Assembly (NCBI GenBank): GCA_964036665.1
Contig: OZ038533.1
Coordinates: 697,001 to 761,000, forward strand
Direction of reading: 5' to 3'
From: Gordius sp. MW1
Taxonomy: Eukaryota; Nematomorpha; Gordioida; Gordea; Gordiidae
DNA length: 64,000 bases
Shown: positions 1 to 16,178 of the stretch, piece after piece
How the letters are laid out: each line of letters starts with the position of its first letter
Numbering within the stretch: position 1 is the stretch's first letter
Position numbers and translations under genes: made by a program
The notes under the pieces: generated by a model
Database searches by the model: none
What the model was told of the DNA's origin: nothing
Seen by the model: the letters and a program-made list of their open reading frames with translations, nothing else

Positions 1-688
1 ATGGAATAATATGTAAGATGAGTTGCCTGTTGTTGTTGTTATTATAAGCCCCTATCTCCTCTTATTTCTATTATATTATAATGATTATAATAAAAATTCT
101 CATCTTTTTTTACTATAATTACAACAACTAATTTAATTTACCCACATATATGATATATCTCTTATTCTGCTTATTTTAAAGAATCCGTTTAAATTCGGAT
201 TTTGGTATACAATGACGAATCGATTTTTAAGGCGTGTTCCTTTAATATCATCCCGTATATATTGGTTGGTCAAGGCGAAACCTTTTAGCAATACCTTACT
301 AATACATACGACAGAACATCAAGATGTGCATAAGCATATAACTACTGCTTAGGCTAAAAAGTCTAACAACAGCCATTTTTTATTATTGATTGAAAGGCTA
401 CCCCCCCCCCCCCCCCCTGACCATGTGTACACTACATTCATACATACACGTTATTATTATGCTGTGTGCGTTGTTTGCTTACTGCACACGTTTTTTCCCT
501 TCTCCTTTCTTACTACTACCACGCACAACACACAAACACGACGAATGAATGAATAATCAATATTTGCTGCGCTCATGTGGATCCTGCCTGCGCCAGACAC
601 CAATATTGGTTCTGTGTTTGAATAAAACATTTTAGATATACTATATTTACATATCGTAGAGAATAAATACTTTTTTTTCGTTTCTAAT
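1..688. other. Upstream flank of RING gene, no gene seen
   Basis: AT-rich sequence with no supported coding region. A run of 17 C residues lies at 401-417. A TTTAG acceptor-like site near 631-635 precedes the first ATG of the RING gene by about 50 bases, so an upstream non-coding or short coding exon is possible but not shown. Confidence 0.5.
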
Positions 689-5207
<4,519 letters not shown>

Positions 5208-6286
5208 CTACATCAACCTCATTTCCTCAAAACAAAATACACACAATGATAATATTTCATGCCATTTCATATTTGCTCAAATCGTTTATATACTTGTACC
5301 ACCACTAATACACATGAAATGTTTTTACCCAATACTGTGACGAATGAATTATCCGTCCTTATTGTTTTATAAGTTTTTATTTCAGCTTTATATGCTTATT
5401 AGTTTTAAACTCAGGGATGATTGACTTAGAGTAGTACTGATTAAAATCTTCTTGCCTAATCAAAGCACACAACCAACCACCATATTATAGTTATTTTACT
5501 CCTTATATGATGCCTTTAAAATGTGATAATAATTACAAACATTGTAATAAATAATTTGTTTAACGCCAGTGATATCCCTGCTTGGAACAATTGATTTACA
5601 GTTTAAATTATTATCAATTTAAATTTATGTATAAATTAGACATTGTTAAAATTCGATGTACATATTCAAAGAGAAGTAAGGTGACATCTAAAAACATCAA
5701 TCTGAATTACAACGTTTTATCTTTGTCACAATTTGGTATTACTCAAAAGTGTATCTTTGTATCAATTTTAAGAGGTAAACAAATTCGAGGCTAATTTAAT
5801 CTTCGATTTTAATCTTATAAGTAAATATCATGTTATTTAAATTATGAAGTTGTTTGTAAATAATTATTTGGTTTTTAGTCAAATTTATTTATTTATACAG
5901 TACCAAATGGCTATAGAACCCTTGAAATCGTAATGATGTACTTATGAATATATAATTTATTAGAGAGGTTTCCAATAAAAAAGATAAAATGCAACATCTA
6001 TGTTAAGATTTCTTATTGAATATGTAAGTGCGTCATACAAATTTTTTTAATTATTATTTACGAACCTTTTATTAAAATTAATTTTGTATTTTAACTTGTT
6101 ATTAAGGGATTATAAAACTTAATTTCCCCATTAATATATTTTATCTAGGTCTTTCCTAAAATTTAGGGGTTACAGAAGTTTTAAAACACCACAAGTTTGA
6201 AGAGAAATTAAATATTTAATGTAAAACTGTGAAGAATTTTTAAAAAATAAAGTATCTCTAAGTCCAGCTCTTCTAATACCTAGAAA
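5208..6286 (+). other. 3' untranslated region and flank of RING gene
   Basis: AT-rich non-coding DNA follows the TAA at 5205-5207. An AATAAA at 5546-5551 is a plausible polyadenylation signal. Short open frames here show no homology I can recognise. Confidence 0.4.
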
Positions 6287-6444
6287 CATGGGCATAGCTA
6301 AAAGGGGCAGGGAGGGGCGGCTGCCCCCCTCTAAATCCTCAAAATTTGTTGAAATTTATTACAATTACGGCTTAAATTTCCAAAAATGATCATTTTGCTT
6401 CTCAATCATTATTGCCCCCCTCTAATTCCAAGGCTACGCCCATG
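6287..6444. repeat. G-rich 'CATGGGCGTAGC' MITE-like repeat, copy 1
   Basis: The copy opens with CATGGGCATAGCT and closes with AGGCTACGCCCATG, which are imperfect inverted ends. Inside are GGGAGGGGCGGCTGCCCCCC near the left end and CATTATTGCCCCCC near the right end. Two other copies in the window share this order. Confidence 0.6.
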
Positions 6445-6691
6445 CTATGCCTATAAAGAAGTATTACTACGGATTACGGATGTCATACGAGTTTGGTTTT
6501 GACTAGCCACATGTGGCTCAGCACTTAAGCAAACTCTTAAAAATGCTGTTAAGATTTCTCATAAATAACCTAATTCGGTGAAAAATCGGAAAACCCATTC
6601 AATAAATATAATTTTAATTGGCCTTCCGTTTAATTCAAACAAACGAACTTTAAATAATAAAGGATATTTGAATGTATTTATGGAAAGGGGA

Positions 6692-6860
6692 CATGGGCGT
6701 AACTATGGGGAGGCCGGGGGGGGGGGGCGGCTGCCCCTCTAAAACCAGAAATTCTTTAAATTTGAATAAAATTATGACTTAATTTTCAAACAATTTTCAT
6801 TTTGCGCCGCCCTAAAGCATTATTGCCCCCCCCTCTTGTTCCATTCCTGATTTCCCCATG
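6692..6860. repeat. G-rich 'CATGGGCGTAGC' MITE-like repeat, copy 2
   Basis: Begins CATGGGCGTAACTAT, carries a long G run, GGCGGCTGCCCC and GCATTATTGCCCCCCC, and ends near CCCCATG. It is about 250 bp downstream of copy 1 in the same orientation. Confidence 0.55.
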
Positions 6861-7665
6861 AAAGGGGATAAGTGAAATATAGACCATTAATTTATGCTAT
6901 ATAAATTTGTCGTGGTTAGAATTAAACGTGGAAAAAATATTTAATTGATAACTTTTGACATTAAAATTTTTTTAGAATTAAGTTAATTAGTAGACAAATT
7001 CATGTAAATTTTAGCGTGTGTAAATCTATAAATGCCGCAAGCCCAATTAATGCTTAAATATTCCAAAATTATTTGTAATCGATTATATATTAACCCAAAA
7101 ATGCGAGGATTAATGAATTTAAAGCTTTTACTAAAGTAATTCAACTTAATAAATGCATCTAAAATAAAACATTTTATAGATGGCAGTATAAACTTAAATA
7201 CAAGAAACATTGGTTTATTTTAAAATTATTTCCATAGCTGACATACAATATAAAATTCATAAACTACTGGATTGTTTATATTTTAACCCTTTAAAAACAA
7301 TATGCAGTGGGTTTAGCACACCTCTAATGTAATATATGGTTGTATATTAAAAAAAATAGTAATTCAATATTTGTACCATTATATATATAAGACACTTACA
7401 CAGTATTAAAGATGATTTGTCAATGATGAATTTTATTCCATATTCGCGGTTTCCACCAGATTTCGTGATGGTAATAAAGCTTCCTTGGATGTCTGAGCCA
7501 AATCATTTAACTTATATTACTTTTTTATACTATTTTTAAGCTTTATTAAATTGTTGAATTTCTAATTATTTTTTATCAACCAAAATTAATAAAGCAGAAT
7601 ATTTAGTTTCTGCTAAAAACTCGCTTAAATTTACCCGCTTCAAATCACTGCACCCTGCCTTCTTA
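6861..7665. other. AT-rich intergenic DNA, nothing recognised
   Basis: No supported gene, array or element end. A minus-strand open frame at 6983-7210 has low-complexity composition and no recognisable domain. Confidence 0.4.
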
Positions 7666-8196
7666 GGGCTTGTCTTAAAATGAGATTCAGATTTAAATGG
7701 CGCGAATCTCTCTTTATTAAATATCCGATTCAATTTCATGTGTCAAACTCGGTTGTAATTATTAATATTTTGTTTTTTGATAGTTAAAAACGTTTTTTTG
7801 TTTATTTCAACTCTTGAGATTAATCGCTGTTATGTTATGCATCTGAACTGTAAATCTACTATAAATTAGAAGTTAAGACACGGTATCAGTTTTTTTGGGC
7901 AGCAAAAATCGTCGCACGGGTTATAACATAGCCGAGGCATAACTTCGAATTCAAATTTACATTTCCGACGCATAACATAACAGCGATTTTTTTGGATGCA
8001 AAATTTTTCCTCGGCTTAAATGTTGTATATTTTTAAATTTTAATCTGAGGTTAAATAAACAAAAAAAACGTTTTTAACTATGAATAAACAAAATATTAAC
8101 AATTACAACCGAGTTTGACCCATGAAATTGATTCGGATATTTAGACAAGGATAAATTCGCGCGATTTGAATCTGAAAACGATATTAAGACAAGCCC
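7666..8196. mobile_element. Harbinger-type foldback MITE with TTA target duplication
   Basis: A 531-bp element is flanked by TTA at 7663-7665 and 8197-8199. Its outer ends are inverted copies starting GGGCTTGTCTTAA, and the match continues for about 150 bp, including TTAAAAACGTTTTTTT in both arms. A second inverted pair lies inside (ATCGCTGTTATGTTATGC near 7834 and its complement near 7980). It has no coding region. The three-base TTA duplication and GGGC-GTCTTAA tips match PIF/Harbinger habits and resemble the tips of the autonomous element at 16047-18273. Confidence 0.8.
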
Positions 8197-8601
8197 TTAG
8201 TCCAGACTCCAAGTGGCATCAAATTTCCACGACTATTGCATTCGCAAGTCTTCATCCTCGCGCCTGAGTTCCGATACTTAATATTAAATATGACATCCCT
8301 ATCTGACGCTCATCTGCAGCAGACCATCTCCCACGAGCTGTAGATTCAACTAGAGAGTCAAACGGCAAAAGACCTCCTAAAAATCGGGTCATTCTGATAT
8401 GAGACTGCGTAGTTTATCTATCTTTGAAAGATTTAACTCCGGGTAAATTAATAATTAACTTAACCTCAACAAAAATTACTAATGGCTTAAAGCAATCTCA
8501 TATGGTAATTTAAGCGTATCTGTGGTGGATGGGAGGGAGTTAGGCATCGCCATAGGGACATCGTATTTCTAACCGCAATTTCATGCGATTCAGGCTGGTT
8601 A

Positions 8602-9070
8602 TTTTTATTTGCAATATAACATGTTAAATTATTAATTGTTTATAAAAATAGGGGTCGGGGCTAGTCGGAGAGGGGCTAGTGCTAGCCATTTTTCCTTGCG
8701 TAGACAAATGTCAAGATTTAAAAAACAATAATTTTGATTATTAATACTTTATCTTCGTGTAATTTAGAATATTAATAGACTATTTAAACATTTTTTCCAT
8801 TGCAGAATTTGTCTTTTATGGGTACCTAAATCAGATTGTCATCTTGACCCTTTTTTATTTGTATTATTGCAAATATAACCATAATACATTTGCATTCTCT
8901 ATGTTTTTTATGATAAGACAATCTTTTTATTGATTTGAGCTAGCATACTAGGAAGTGAAAACGTAAGGAATGATCTATCCCCCAAAAGGGGCTATGACCT
9001 GCCCCGGGCATATTTAAAATTTGTAGGATTTTTGTTTTTTTAAATTAATTTGTGAGAAAACTATTAATTA
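8602..9070 (+). repeat. Dispersed repeat, copy 1 (uninterrupted)
   Basis: Aligns by eye over its whole length with 61818-62844. Shared blocks include GGGGTCGGGGCTAGTC, GGGGCTAGTGCTAGCCATTTT and CTATCCCCCAAAA. The second copy is split by a MITE, so this one shows the empty-site arrangement. The class is unknown and no coding is seen. Confidence 0.7.
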
Positions 9071-9540
9071 TTTCAATCCGAATTTTTTTCCCATAATAAT
9101 TTTTAGTTTTTTTTGAAACGCGATCCAATTCTTTATGGCTATTTAGTCCCCGGTCTCCCTTAATAAAATAATATAGCGATTTCTACACTCGAGGCTTCTA
9201 ATGGATCGGAGATTCTTGAAATTTGAAACAAAAGTATATATGTAAGTGTCTAGTATTGGTTTTAATCCAAACACAAACAGACCGAGAGTGTTTTGGTCTG
9301 TTTAATCAACCTCTAAGCTCCAGAGTTGACCGTTAATCTAAGTAAAACAGAGTCCGACCAAACAAAACGCAGCCTTTTTTCTTTTTTGCACCACGAGTGT
9401 CCAGGCTTTAGGAAGGAACTCCTAAAATATCGACGATGCGATTTGCATAGAATATCTAACCTTAGGTAGTAATCACACTTTAATGTAAATTCTGATTCTT
9501 CGTCTTTTTTTTATTTTACTGTTAGAGTAAACTTAATTAG

Positions 9541-10270
9541 CTGGCGCTAATTAGAGACCTGCAACACTTTTTTGCAACCCGAACCTCACCCGAAATTTTG
9601 TCACAATTGTCAGCCCTACCCTGGCCTGAAAGTGTATTGAAATTTTTACCCAAATCCTTTAAAAAGCATTTTAAAATTCTTAACCAGAACTTGACTCGAA
9701 TTTTTACCGAATCCCTCCAAACGCATTTGAAATCTTGGATACCGACGCGAGAGTAAGAAAAATTGCGGTGTGTAAAATTAAACGAGAAAGTGCGATATAA
9801 GAAACTAATTAATACCATAGATTTTGGCAGCTAAATTTTAATTTTTTATATTTATTATAGTGGTCTATTAATAAGATAGCATTTACGATACCGAGTCTAC
9901 ATTTAAATTTACTTTTATATTGGATATTTCAATAGATATTTTTTAGCTTAAATTAAGTGAACTACCACTAAGTACAATTCAAAAATATAATTTTGCTCAT
10001 ATATTTAACCTTTCACAAGTCAAAATTAAATTTGCGTTTAAATTTAAATAATATTTAGATTTAAATAAGCAAAAGGAAATCAATTTAAGGAAGGATCTTA
10101 ATTAATTAAACATTTTAATATTAATTAAAAATATTATGGATAATAATAGCATTAATTAAGAGATATGTCCTGTGTATTTTGCAATGCCTTTAAATCCAAC
10201 CGGACTCGAAAGCAGCTAAAAATTTCAACCCGAACCCGATCCGACCTCGGTTAGGGTCCGGGGTATCTAG
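9541..10270. repeat. Possible hAT-like non-autonomous element with CCCGAACCCG-type ends
   Basis: The left part carries GCAACCCGAACCTCACCCG and the right part CAACCCGAACCCGATCCGAC, both written on the plus strand. The composition resembles the element at 53263-54134, whose ends carry GGGTCGGGTTCGG-type tracts. The borders are uncertain and no target duplication was found. Confidence 0.3.
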
Positions 10271-10426
10271 ATGTATTAAACGAAATGCCTTCACAATTGC
10301 GTAGATCAAATATTTATAAATTTTTGAAACTCTTAATTATCTGGTGATTTTAATTTTTTTCTGCACACAACCTAATGGTCATAACATAATTTGGTAAATA
10401 GGTGAAAGGTGCGTTTATTTTAGTTA

Positions 10427-10880
10427 GCTCAATAAGTGAGAATTATGACAATCGTCACCATGATAGGTTGACAAGTGTAGCTTTAATTATTGCAACAACT
10501 TTACGACATCCTTACCCAAAGAATTTCGTTAAAATAATTTATTTGGCTCTATAAACGGCAATTATGACAATTATAACCAAGTTAGGTTGATAAATCCAAT
10601 TTTTATGAAACTAATTTTATGCACTCTAACTAACACATCAGTAGTTTCATTTAATAAAAGATATCATTAAAAAAAAAAAAAAAAAAAATTTGAAAATGAA
10701 ATTATTTGTTCTATAAACGACAATTATGATAATTGTCACCAAATTAGTAAAATTATTGACAAATTTAAGATTCCCATCTAATAACTTTGTGATACCCTAA
10801 CCTAGCCCACCAATTTTTGTTTCGGGAATTTATTTAGCTATACAAATAACTATTATGACAACTGTCACCAAAACAGACAA
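10427..10880 (+). repeat. Degenerate tandem repeat, about 120-160 bp spacing
   Basis: Four related blocks occur near 10427, 10545, 10708 and 10836. Each has a version of CTATAAACGACAATTATGA followed by CAATTGTCACCAA. The units contain the short palindrome TGACAATTGTCA and are well diverged from one another. Confidence 0.6.
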
Positions 10881-11249
10881 AAATTACTTCTGTCTTTTAT
10901 CTTAGGCGAACAATTAAGGCCGACTAAAAAAACCTTGTCTTTTTACCACATAGGTAACACTTAGGACTTCTATGAATTGACATTGCTGATTCATATCTCG
11001 CTTGAATACTTAGTTTATTTTAAAATTTACCGAGCAAAAATTTACTGAGCCGCATTGAAATAAAAGCTGAACAAATGAAATAACTACTGAATAATGAAAC
11101 TACTGAGCATTAAATTATTTATGAGCATTTGATTATTCTACTAAGCAAAAATTGAATTAAAAACTGAGCACAATAATTTGTTCTCTTATTTTATTATAAA
11201 GTTAAGAGGCATAACGTAATCGTTAAGTTGTTTTTAAAATTTAATATAT

Positions 11250-11530
11250 TAATTGCTATGCAAGATATGGACTCACTTTCCATTTGTTTACCGTCACGCA
11301 CCGAACGTCCGCACCGAACGTCCGCACCGAACGTCCGCACCGAACGTGTCACGCTGTTTGTTTTTAATTCGTCTATGGGTTCGATCGGCGAGGGCAAATT
11401 TTTTCTTTTAATAATATTAATATATTGTTCTTGTTAATAATAACATTGATAATATGGCTTTTTGGCCGTCCGCTGCTGACCAATAAAAAAATGATTACTG
11501 GCCAAAGTGTGCATCGAAATTTTTTATTAT
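11250..11530 (+). repeat. Composite repeat, copy 1 (head + 13-mer + B-box + tail)
   Basis: In order it contains: the head ATTGCTATGCAA...GGACTCACTTTCC; a 13-bp minisatellite (CGCACCGAACGTC, about four units, 11297-11347); a weakened tRNA-like segment GGGTTCGATCGGCGAGGGCA; and one tail unit with GGCCGTCCGCTGCTGACCAA and GGCCAAAGTGTG. The same order is seen at 62845-64000 and, inverted, at 44755-45605. Confidence 0.65.
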
Positions 11531-12229
11531 TTATAAACAACGCAAAGAACTTTTTTTGATGATTTCTATTAAGAATTTTATGCTTAGTTATAATTGTAGG
11601 AAAAAATAGGCGACAAATTAAAATGGTTCTAACTATTCTTGCTATTTTTAGAAATTCCTACAATTTAAGGGGGTGAGGTGAGGATGAATATTTTTGTGTA
11701 ATAATTTAATGCCATCTATTTTATGTATAATATTTATTTATTGACAAATTTTAACAAGTGGAAGGTAAATTGACTGTTTATTGACTGACTTAAAAATAAA
11801 ACATTTTTATTCACTTTATTTCTTATATTTATTCTTACATTTGATTATATTACGAGAATTATTATGATAAAAGAGTTTTAAGTTCTTTCAAAACTTTTAA
11901 GTGTAGTAAAATTTTTAAAAGTTTAAAATCTTGATTAATAAGGTGATTGATTGATTAGTGTATTCAAAATATTAATATAACTATTAAATAAAAAAATTAT
12001 TCTTTAGCTAATTACCCATGATATTGATTACCATCCAAATAAATATTTTTACGTTTAGCCTTTCCATACATAGAATAGCTATATAAAGGATAGAATTAGA
12101 TTTGTCTTGCATGTCTTTTATTTTATTAAGTGAACATCCCGATTTTTTATGAAAAAAAATATTTTTGATCTGAAGTTTATATTTTATAGTTGTGCAACGT
12201 AACTGACCAAGTAAGACACTTATTAATTG

Positions 12230-12990
12230 CTATGAAATTCATTGGAATTAGCTCCCACTCCAGATGAAGTTCTTGAGATATTATCGCTGGGAAAAAGAAA
12301 ATATAAAATTATTTTATAATGACTTTCTTTTTTAATTTTAATGTTGAAATAGAAATGCTATAAAAAAGGGCCGATCCATTTAATCTATTTTTTGACATAG
12401 TATTTCTTATATAAAAGCTAATAGGTAAAGAAGAGTTGTGATGTTGGGCAAAGATTATAATATTTTATAATCTGCTGATAAGGCCGTCCAAGGGATTCTT
12501 TGGACGAAATTCTTCTATAATATATTTTAATTCGCGTTTCTGGCAAAACAATCAAAGAATTCGGAGGAATTATTATTTGCAAATTTGCCAAAACTTGTTT
12601 CTTGTTCAAAAACCGTTCATTTTCTTTTCATATCGAGGTTTCTTGAGTTCAAAATCATACAACTTAGCCTTAGGTTCGACTACTATTACGAAAGTTTCTG
12701 CTAACTGTCTTTCTGAAGATCTAGGTACTTTTTTTGCAATTGCTTGCATAATATATTCAGATTGTCGTAGAGATGTGAGCAAGTTGCAGCTTTTGTTGCA
12801 ACATCGTGATCATACGCTTGCTTCAATTTCTCCTTATTTGGTTTCTAACATTTCAATTAAAACTTCATGACGTTTGAATAGATTAAATGGATTGACACTT
12901 TTATTAGCGATTCATGGGGAATTAGCTACTCCAGATGACACTGGGAAAAAGAAAATATGAAATTATTTTATTGTCTTTCTTTATATTTTA
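12230..12990. pseudogene. Direct-repeat-flanked segment with degenerate coiled-coil coding, possibly taxilin-like
   Basis: Two related stretches (about 12230-12330 and 12905-12990) share GAATTAGCT, CTCCAGATGA and GGGAAAAAGAAAATAT and flank about 570 bp. On the minus strand from about 12890 down, residues such as KLKQAYDHDVATKAATCSHL and LNILCKQLQKKYLDLQKDS can be read in one frame, with other frames open on each side. The LCKQLQK block faintly recalls the LCRELQ motif of taxilins. The reading is broken several times, so this is at best a decayed gene copy. The family assignment is weak. Confidence 0.25.
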
Positions 12991-14220
12991 TACCAGGTTT
13001 TTTAATTTTGAGGTTAAAAATGTCTTATTATTTATTAAAGACTTAAAATTACTATATATAAAATTCAGTGTAATATGAGATAACGCGTTATTATGATCCA
13101 CGTTTTTTAAAACAAGTATTAAAAAATAACGGTTAAATATATTTTTCAATTTTAATAATAAATTTTTTATAACCAAACGCTTGTTTTATTCACTGTATAT
13201 TATGCTAATCACTGTTATAAATTAAACTATTTTAAAATGGATTTGAGATGTCAATATATAGATCACTTGCACTTTTAGCACAAAATTACATATTTCACAT
13301 CTTTTAGCTAATAAATTATCGAATAGGTAAAATAATTATATTTTTAATGTACCGAAACCCCATTCCGCCCATGGCATTATCGTTCCATTTTTTTTTGTCT
13401 TTAAGGTTAATTTACTCACGAAAGCTCCATTACCTAATGTCGTGAAATTCTATGATTTACTATACAAAATACACGTGAGCTCCTTCAAAGTTGTAATACG
13501 CTCTGAGTAACATATACTTCACAGCATTGGTAAAATTTGCATACGAATTCACATAATTTGCAACTTATATAACAAACTTTAATTACTAGCCCATATCTTA
13601 ATTTAATACCCCTGTTTTACGTTTTGATGCCTCCAAACATCGGGAAAATATTTAAAAAGCTTTTGATCTCTAAAAGATCAAGGTGTGTAATAATAAAAAA
13701 GAGTAGTATACTCCACGCGAGTTCTATTTATATTGCTCTTTAAAATTCATATAGCTCATGACACAATAAGTGTTCGTGATAAACAGACTATTCCAGGCAC
13801 TCTAAAAGACAACCAGTCCTAAAATAAAGACTTGTTATAACCTTTATTCTCAACTATATTTTTTCATTAATCCCCTCTCTTAAATATATATTTTTATAAT
13901 GTTTATTTGTTAAAAACCGGAAATTTTACAAAAATATTAAAAATCATAAGCCATGTTAAACAAAATGCATCCAATGAAATAAATTATTTATTATCGAGAT
14001 CTTTGCTTTTTTAATTGTATTTACTCTACTCTATAAATAGATTAGATCTTTATATGCCCATTCCCGAACTTCAATCAAAATAATTTAAAATTTAACCGAC
14101 TCTGTAAATATTGTAAGCCCCAATAATAATAAGGTTATTAAGAGTAATTTTCTGCAGACAGAATTTATAGGGAACCTGAATATGCAGTAACATTATGCCA
14201 TAAAATGGAATATTAATTGT
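12991..14220. other. AT-rich intergenic DNA, nothing recognised
   Basis: No supported gene or element. Short minus-strand frames at 12988-13176 and 14092-14274 are low complexity, and the second overlaps the G-rich repeat. Confidence 0.4.
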
Positions 14221-14389
14221 CATGAACGTAGCCAAGAAGAGCAGGGAGGGGCGGCTGCCCCCCTCTAAATCCAAAATATGGTAGAAAAATATTAAAATTA
14301 ACGCTAAAATTCTAAGAAATAATCATTTTGCCCGCATTGCATTATTATTACCCCCTCTAATTGAATTGCTGGCTGTGTCTACGACTATG
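14221..14389. repeat. G-rich 'CATGGGCGTAGC' MITE-like repeat, copy 3
   Basis: Starts CATGAACGTAGCCAAG, then GGGAGGGGCGGCTGCCCCCC, and has CATTATTATTACCCCCTCT before the end. Its order matches the copies at 6287 and 6692. Confidence 0.55.
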
Positions 14390-14553
14390 TTTCATAAAAA
14401 ATTAATAGTTTATATGTTATGATTGATTTTAATTGTTTGACTAAAGGTCAAAAATAAACTATGCCTGTTAAAATTACAATATGTTGCCAATCGTTGCAAT
14501 TTTGAATTATCGATATTTTGATTTCTATTAAAATCACCTGTTTTCGCTAGTAA

Positions 14554-14942
14554 ATGCAAAATGCAAAAATAGACGACGATAAAACTTTTATTGCTTCTGT
14601 AGATTATATTGATTCCCTATTAAATATTGTTAATGAAAACGACATTACACAAATTATCAACAAGCAGATGATTATGTATTAAATATGGAAAATTTATTTT
14701 TTACTTTTGAAAGTTTAGAAAGATTTGAAAAGTCAAATGAGATGTTATCAAATCTTAATTACTTATTAAAGCTACGGTATGATAATATTAACCAACAATT
14801 AAGAAAGCACATAACGACCTTAGTATCTTTAAAAAAGGATTTAGATTACATTTATAGGAAAATAAGGTATAATATATTAATTAAATATAATTTATTTAAT
14901 GTTAGGTTGATCAAAGGAAAATTAAACATAGGAAAAAATTAA
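14554..14942 (+). CDS. KXD1: KxDL motif-containing protein 1 (BORC/BLOC-1-associated), 3 exons with mini-introns
   Basis: I read exons 14554-14675, 14714-14866 and 14906-14942, separated by introns of 38 and 39 nt with GT/AG borders. Together they give 103 aa. Residues 42-52 (LERFEKSNEML) and 81-92 (KKDLDYIYRKIR) match the conserved core of KXD1, and residues 81-84 are the KxDL motif itself. Joining the second splice gives IRLIKGKL, matching IRTLKGKL in the vertebrate protein, and the first splice restores the exact spacing between NDITQII and LERFEK. In animals KXD1 is a small coiled-coil subunit of BORC, which recruits ARL8 and positions lysosomes, and it also binds BLOC-1. The C-terminal tail found in vertebrates is absent. 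Intron 2 is a multiple of three without a stop, so retention would insert 13 residues. Confidence 0.85.
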
Positions 14943-16043
14943 GCATACTATATCAAACACAAGCTGGGTATTAATAATTAACAATGTATGCATATTTTAA
15001 ATCAATTTTGTTATCTCAAGCTAATACATGTTATCTTATTTGTATAGAAAGCTGCTAGATTACATTTGTGTAGAACTGACAATCAACTGATTTGTAAGAT
15101 ATTTACATCAGGCTATTAAAGGCATTCATTATGAACATGCCCCAAATATTGTTTTACTTTTTACCTTGATAATTAATTTCAATCTGCAGATAATAAACGT
15201 TAAAAAAAGATTACTATTGTATATGATGATATAAATTTTTCATTTAGCATAAAAGTTGCATTTTTAAATGATAAAATTTAAAAAGTTTTTATTAGGAAAG
15301 TGTCACTTTCCTAAGCTTGACATGTATGCCAAAAGGTTTAAATGAATAAAATAGTTTTAGGTTATTTTAGTTTTGCAGAATTCTAAAAGCATCCTTATAC
15401 TCTTTAATATAAATTTTGGCCTATTTTAATTTTAGGATTATATCTCAAATAGAAAACACAAATTTTAAGCAATTTTTAATTAATTGATTTTTAAAATAAA
15501 TAAATTGTTAAATTAATCATAGCTTAACCCTGTGTTGTTCTCACCGTTTTTTCTATCTCCACTGTTCAATGGGTCAATCAGTTTAACTAGCTGATTTTAA
15601 AATTATAATCTTTGCACTTAAAGCGTTTTGAGAACCAAAAATTTTAAGGATTATTTTTATTCACATATCAATGTAGACACCTCAAACACCTTATTTTTTT
15701 AATTTCACTATCCCTTTCTTATTAACTGTCATGTCCAGTCAATGGGACATGATATATTTTAGGGCCATTATTATATCCACTTAAAAGGAAACGAAATATT
15801 AATTTTAATTTCTAGTCCTATTTGTCTTTATATTCTAAGATCTACCGCGATTTAATTAGATACTAAATATTTGTGTGACTACATCTACTTCCACTTTAAA
15901 AATTTATTAAGACCATTATCAAGGCAACGATTAAGATTACAATATGTTTTTGAACACTGCTTTATATAGCTACGATGATAGCGCACAATAAACAATAAGC
16001 GTATCAACAAGCGGACTGGTACAATAATGATCAGTGATATACA
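14943..16043. other. AT-rich intergenic DNA, nothing recognised
   Basis: No gene or repeat end could be supported. The 3' untranslated region of the KXD1 gene must lie in the first part. An AATAAA occurs near 15190. Confidence 0.4.
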
Positions 16044-16178
16044 TAAGGGTGCGTCTTAAAATAAGATTTTGCATAGATGCAAAAAAAGCGAATACATGTT
16101 AAAACATAGCCGCGTCTTAATATACGCTTCATTTCATTTTTGCTTCTTTGTAATTTCATTTCATTCGTTATTTGCAGG

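Noticed and set aside
9537-9818. Minus-strand 93-codon frame
   Set aside because: It covers the CCCGAACC-type end of a repeat and shows no protein similarity I can recognise.
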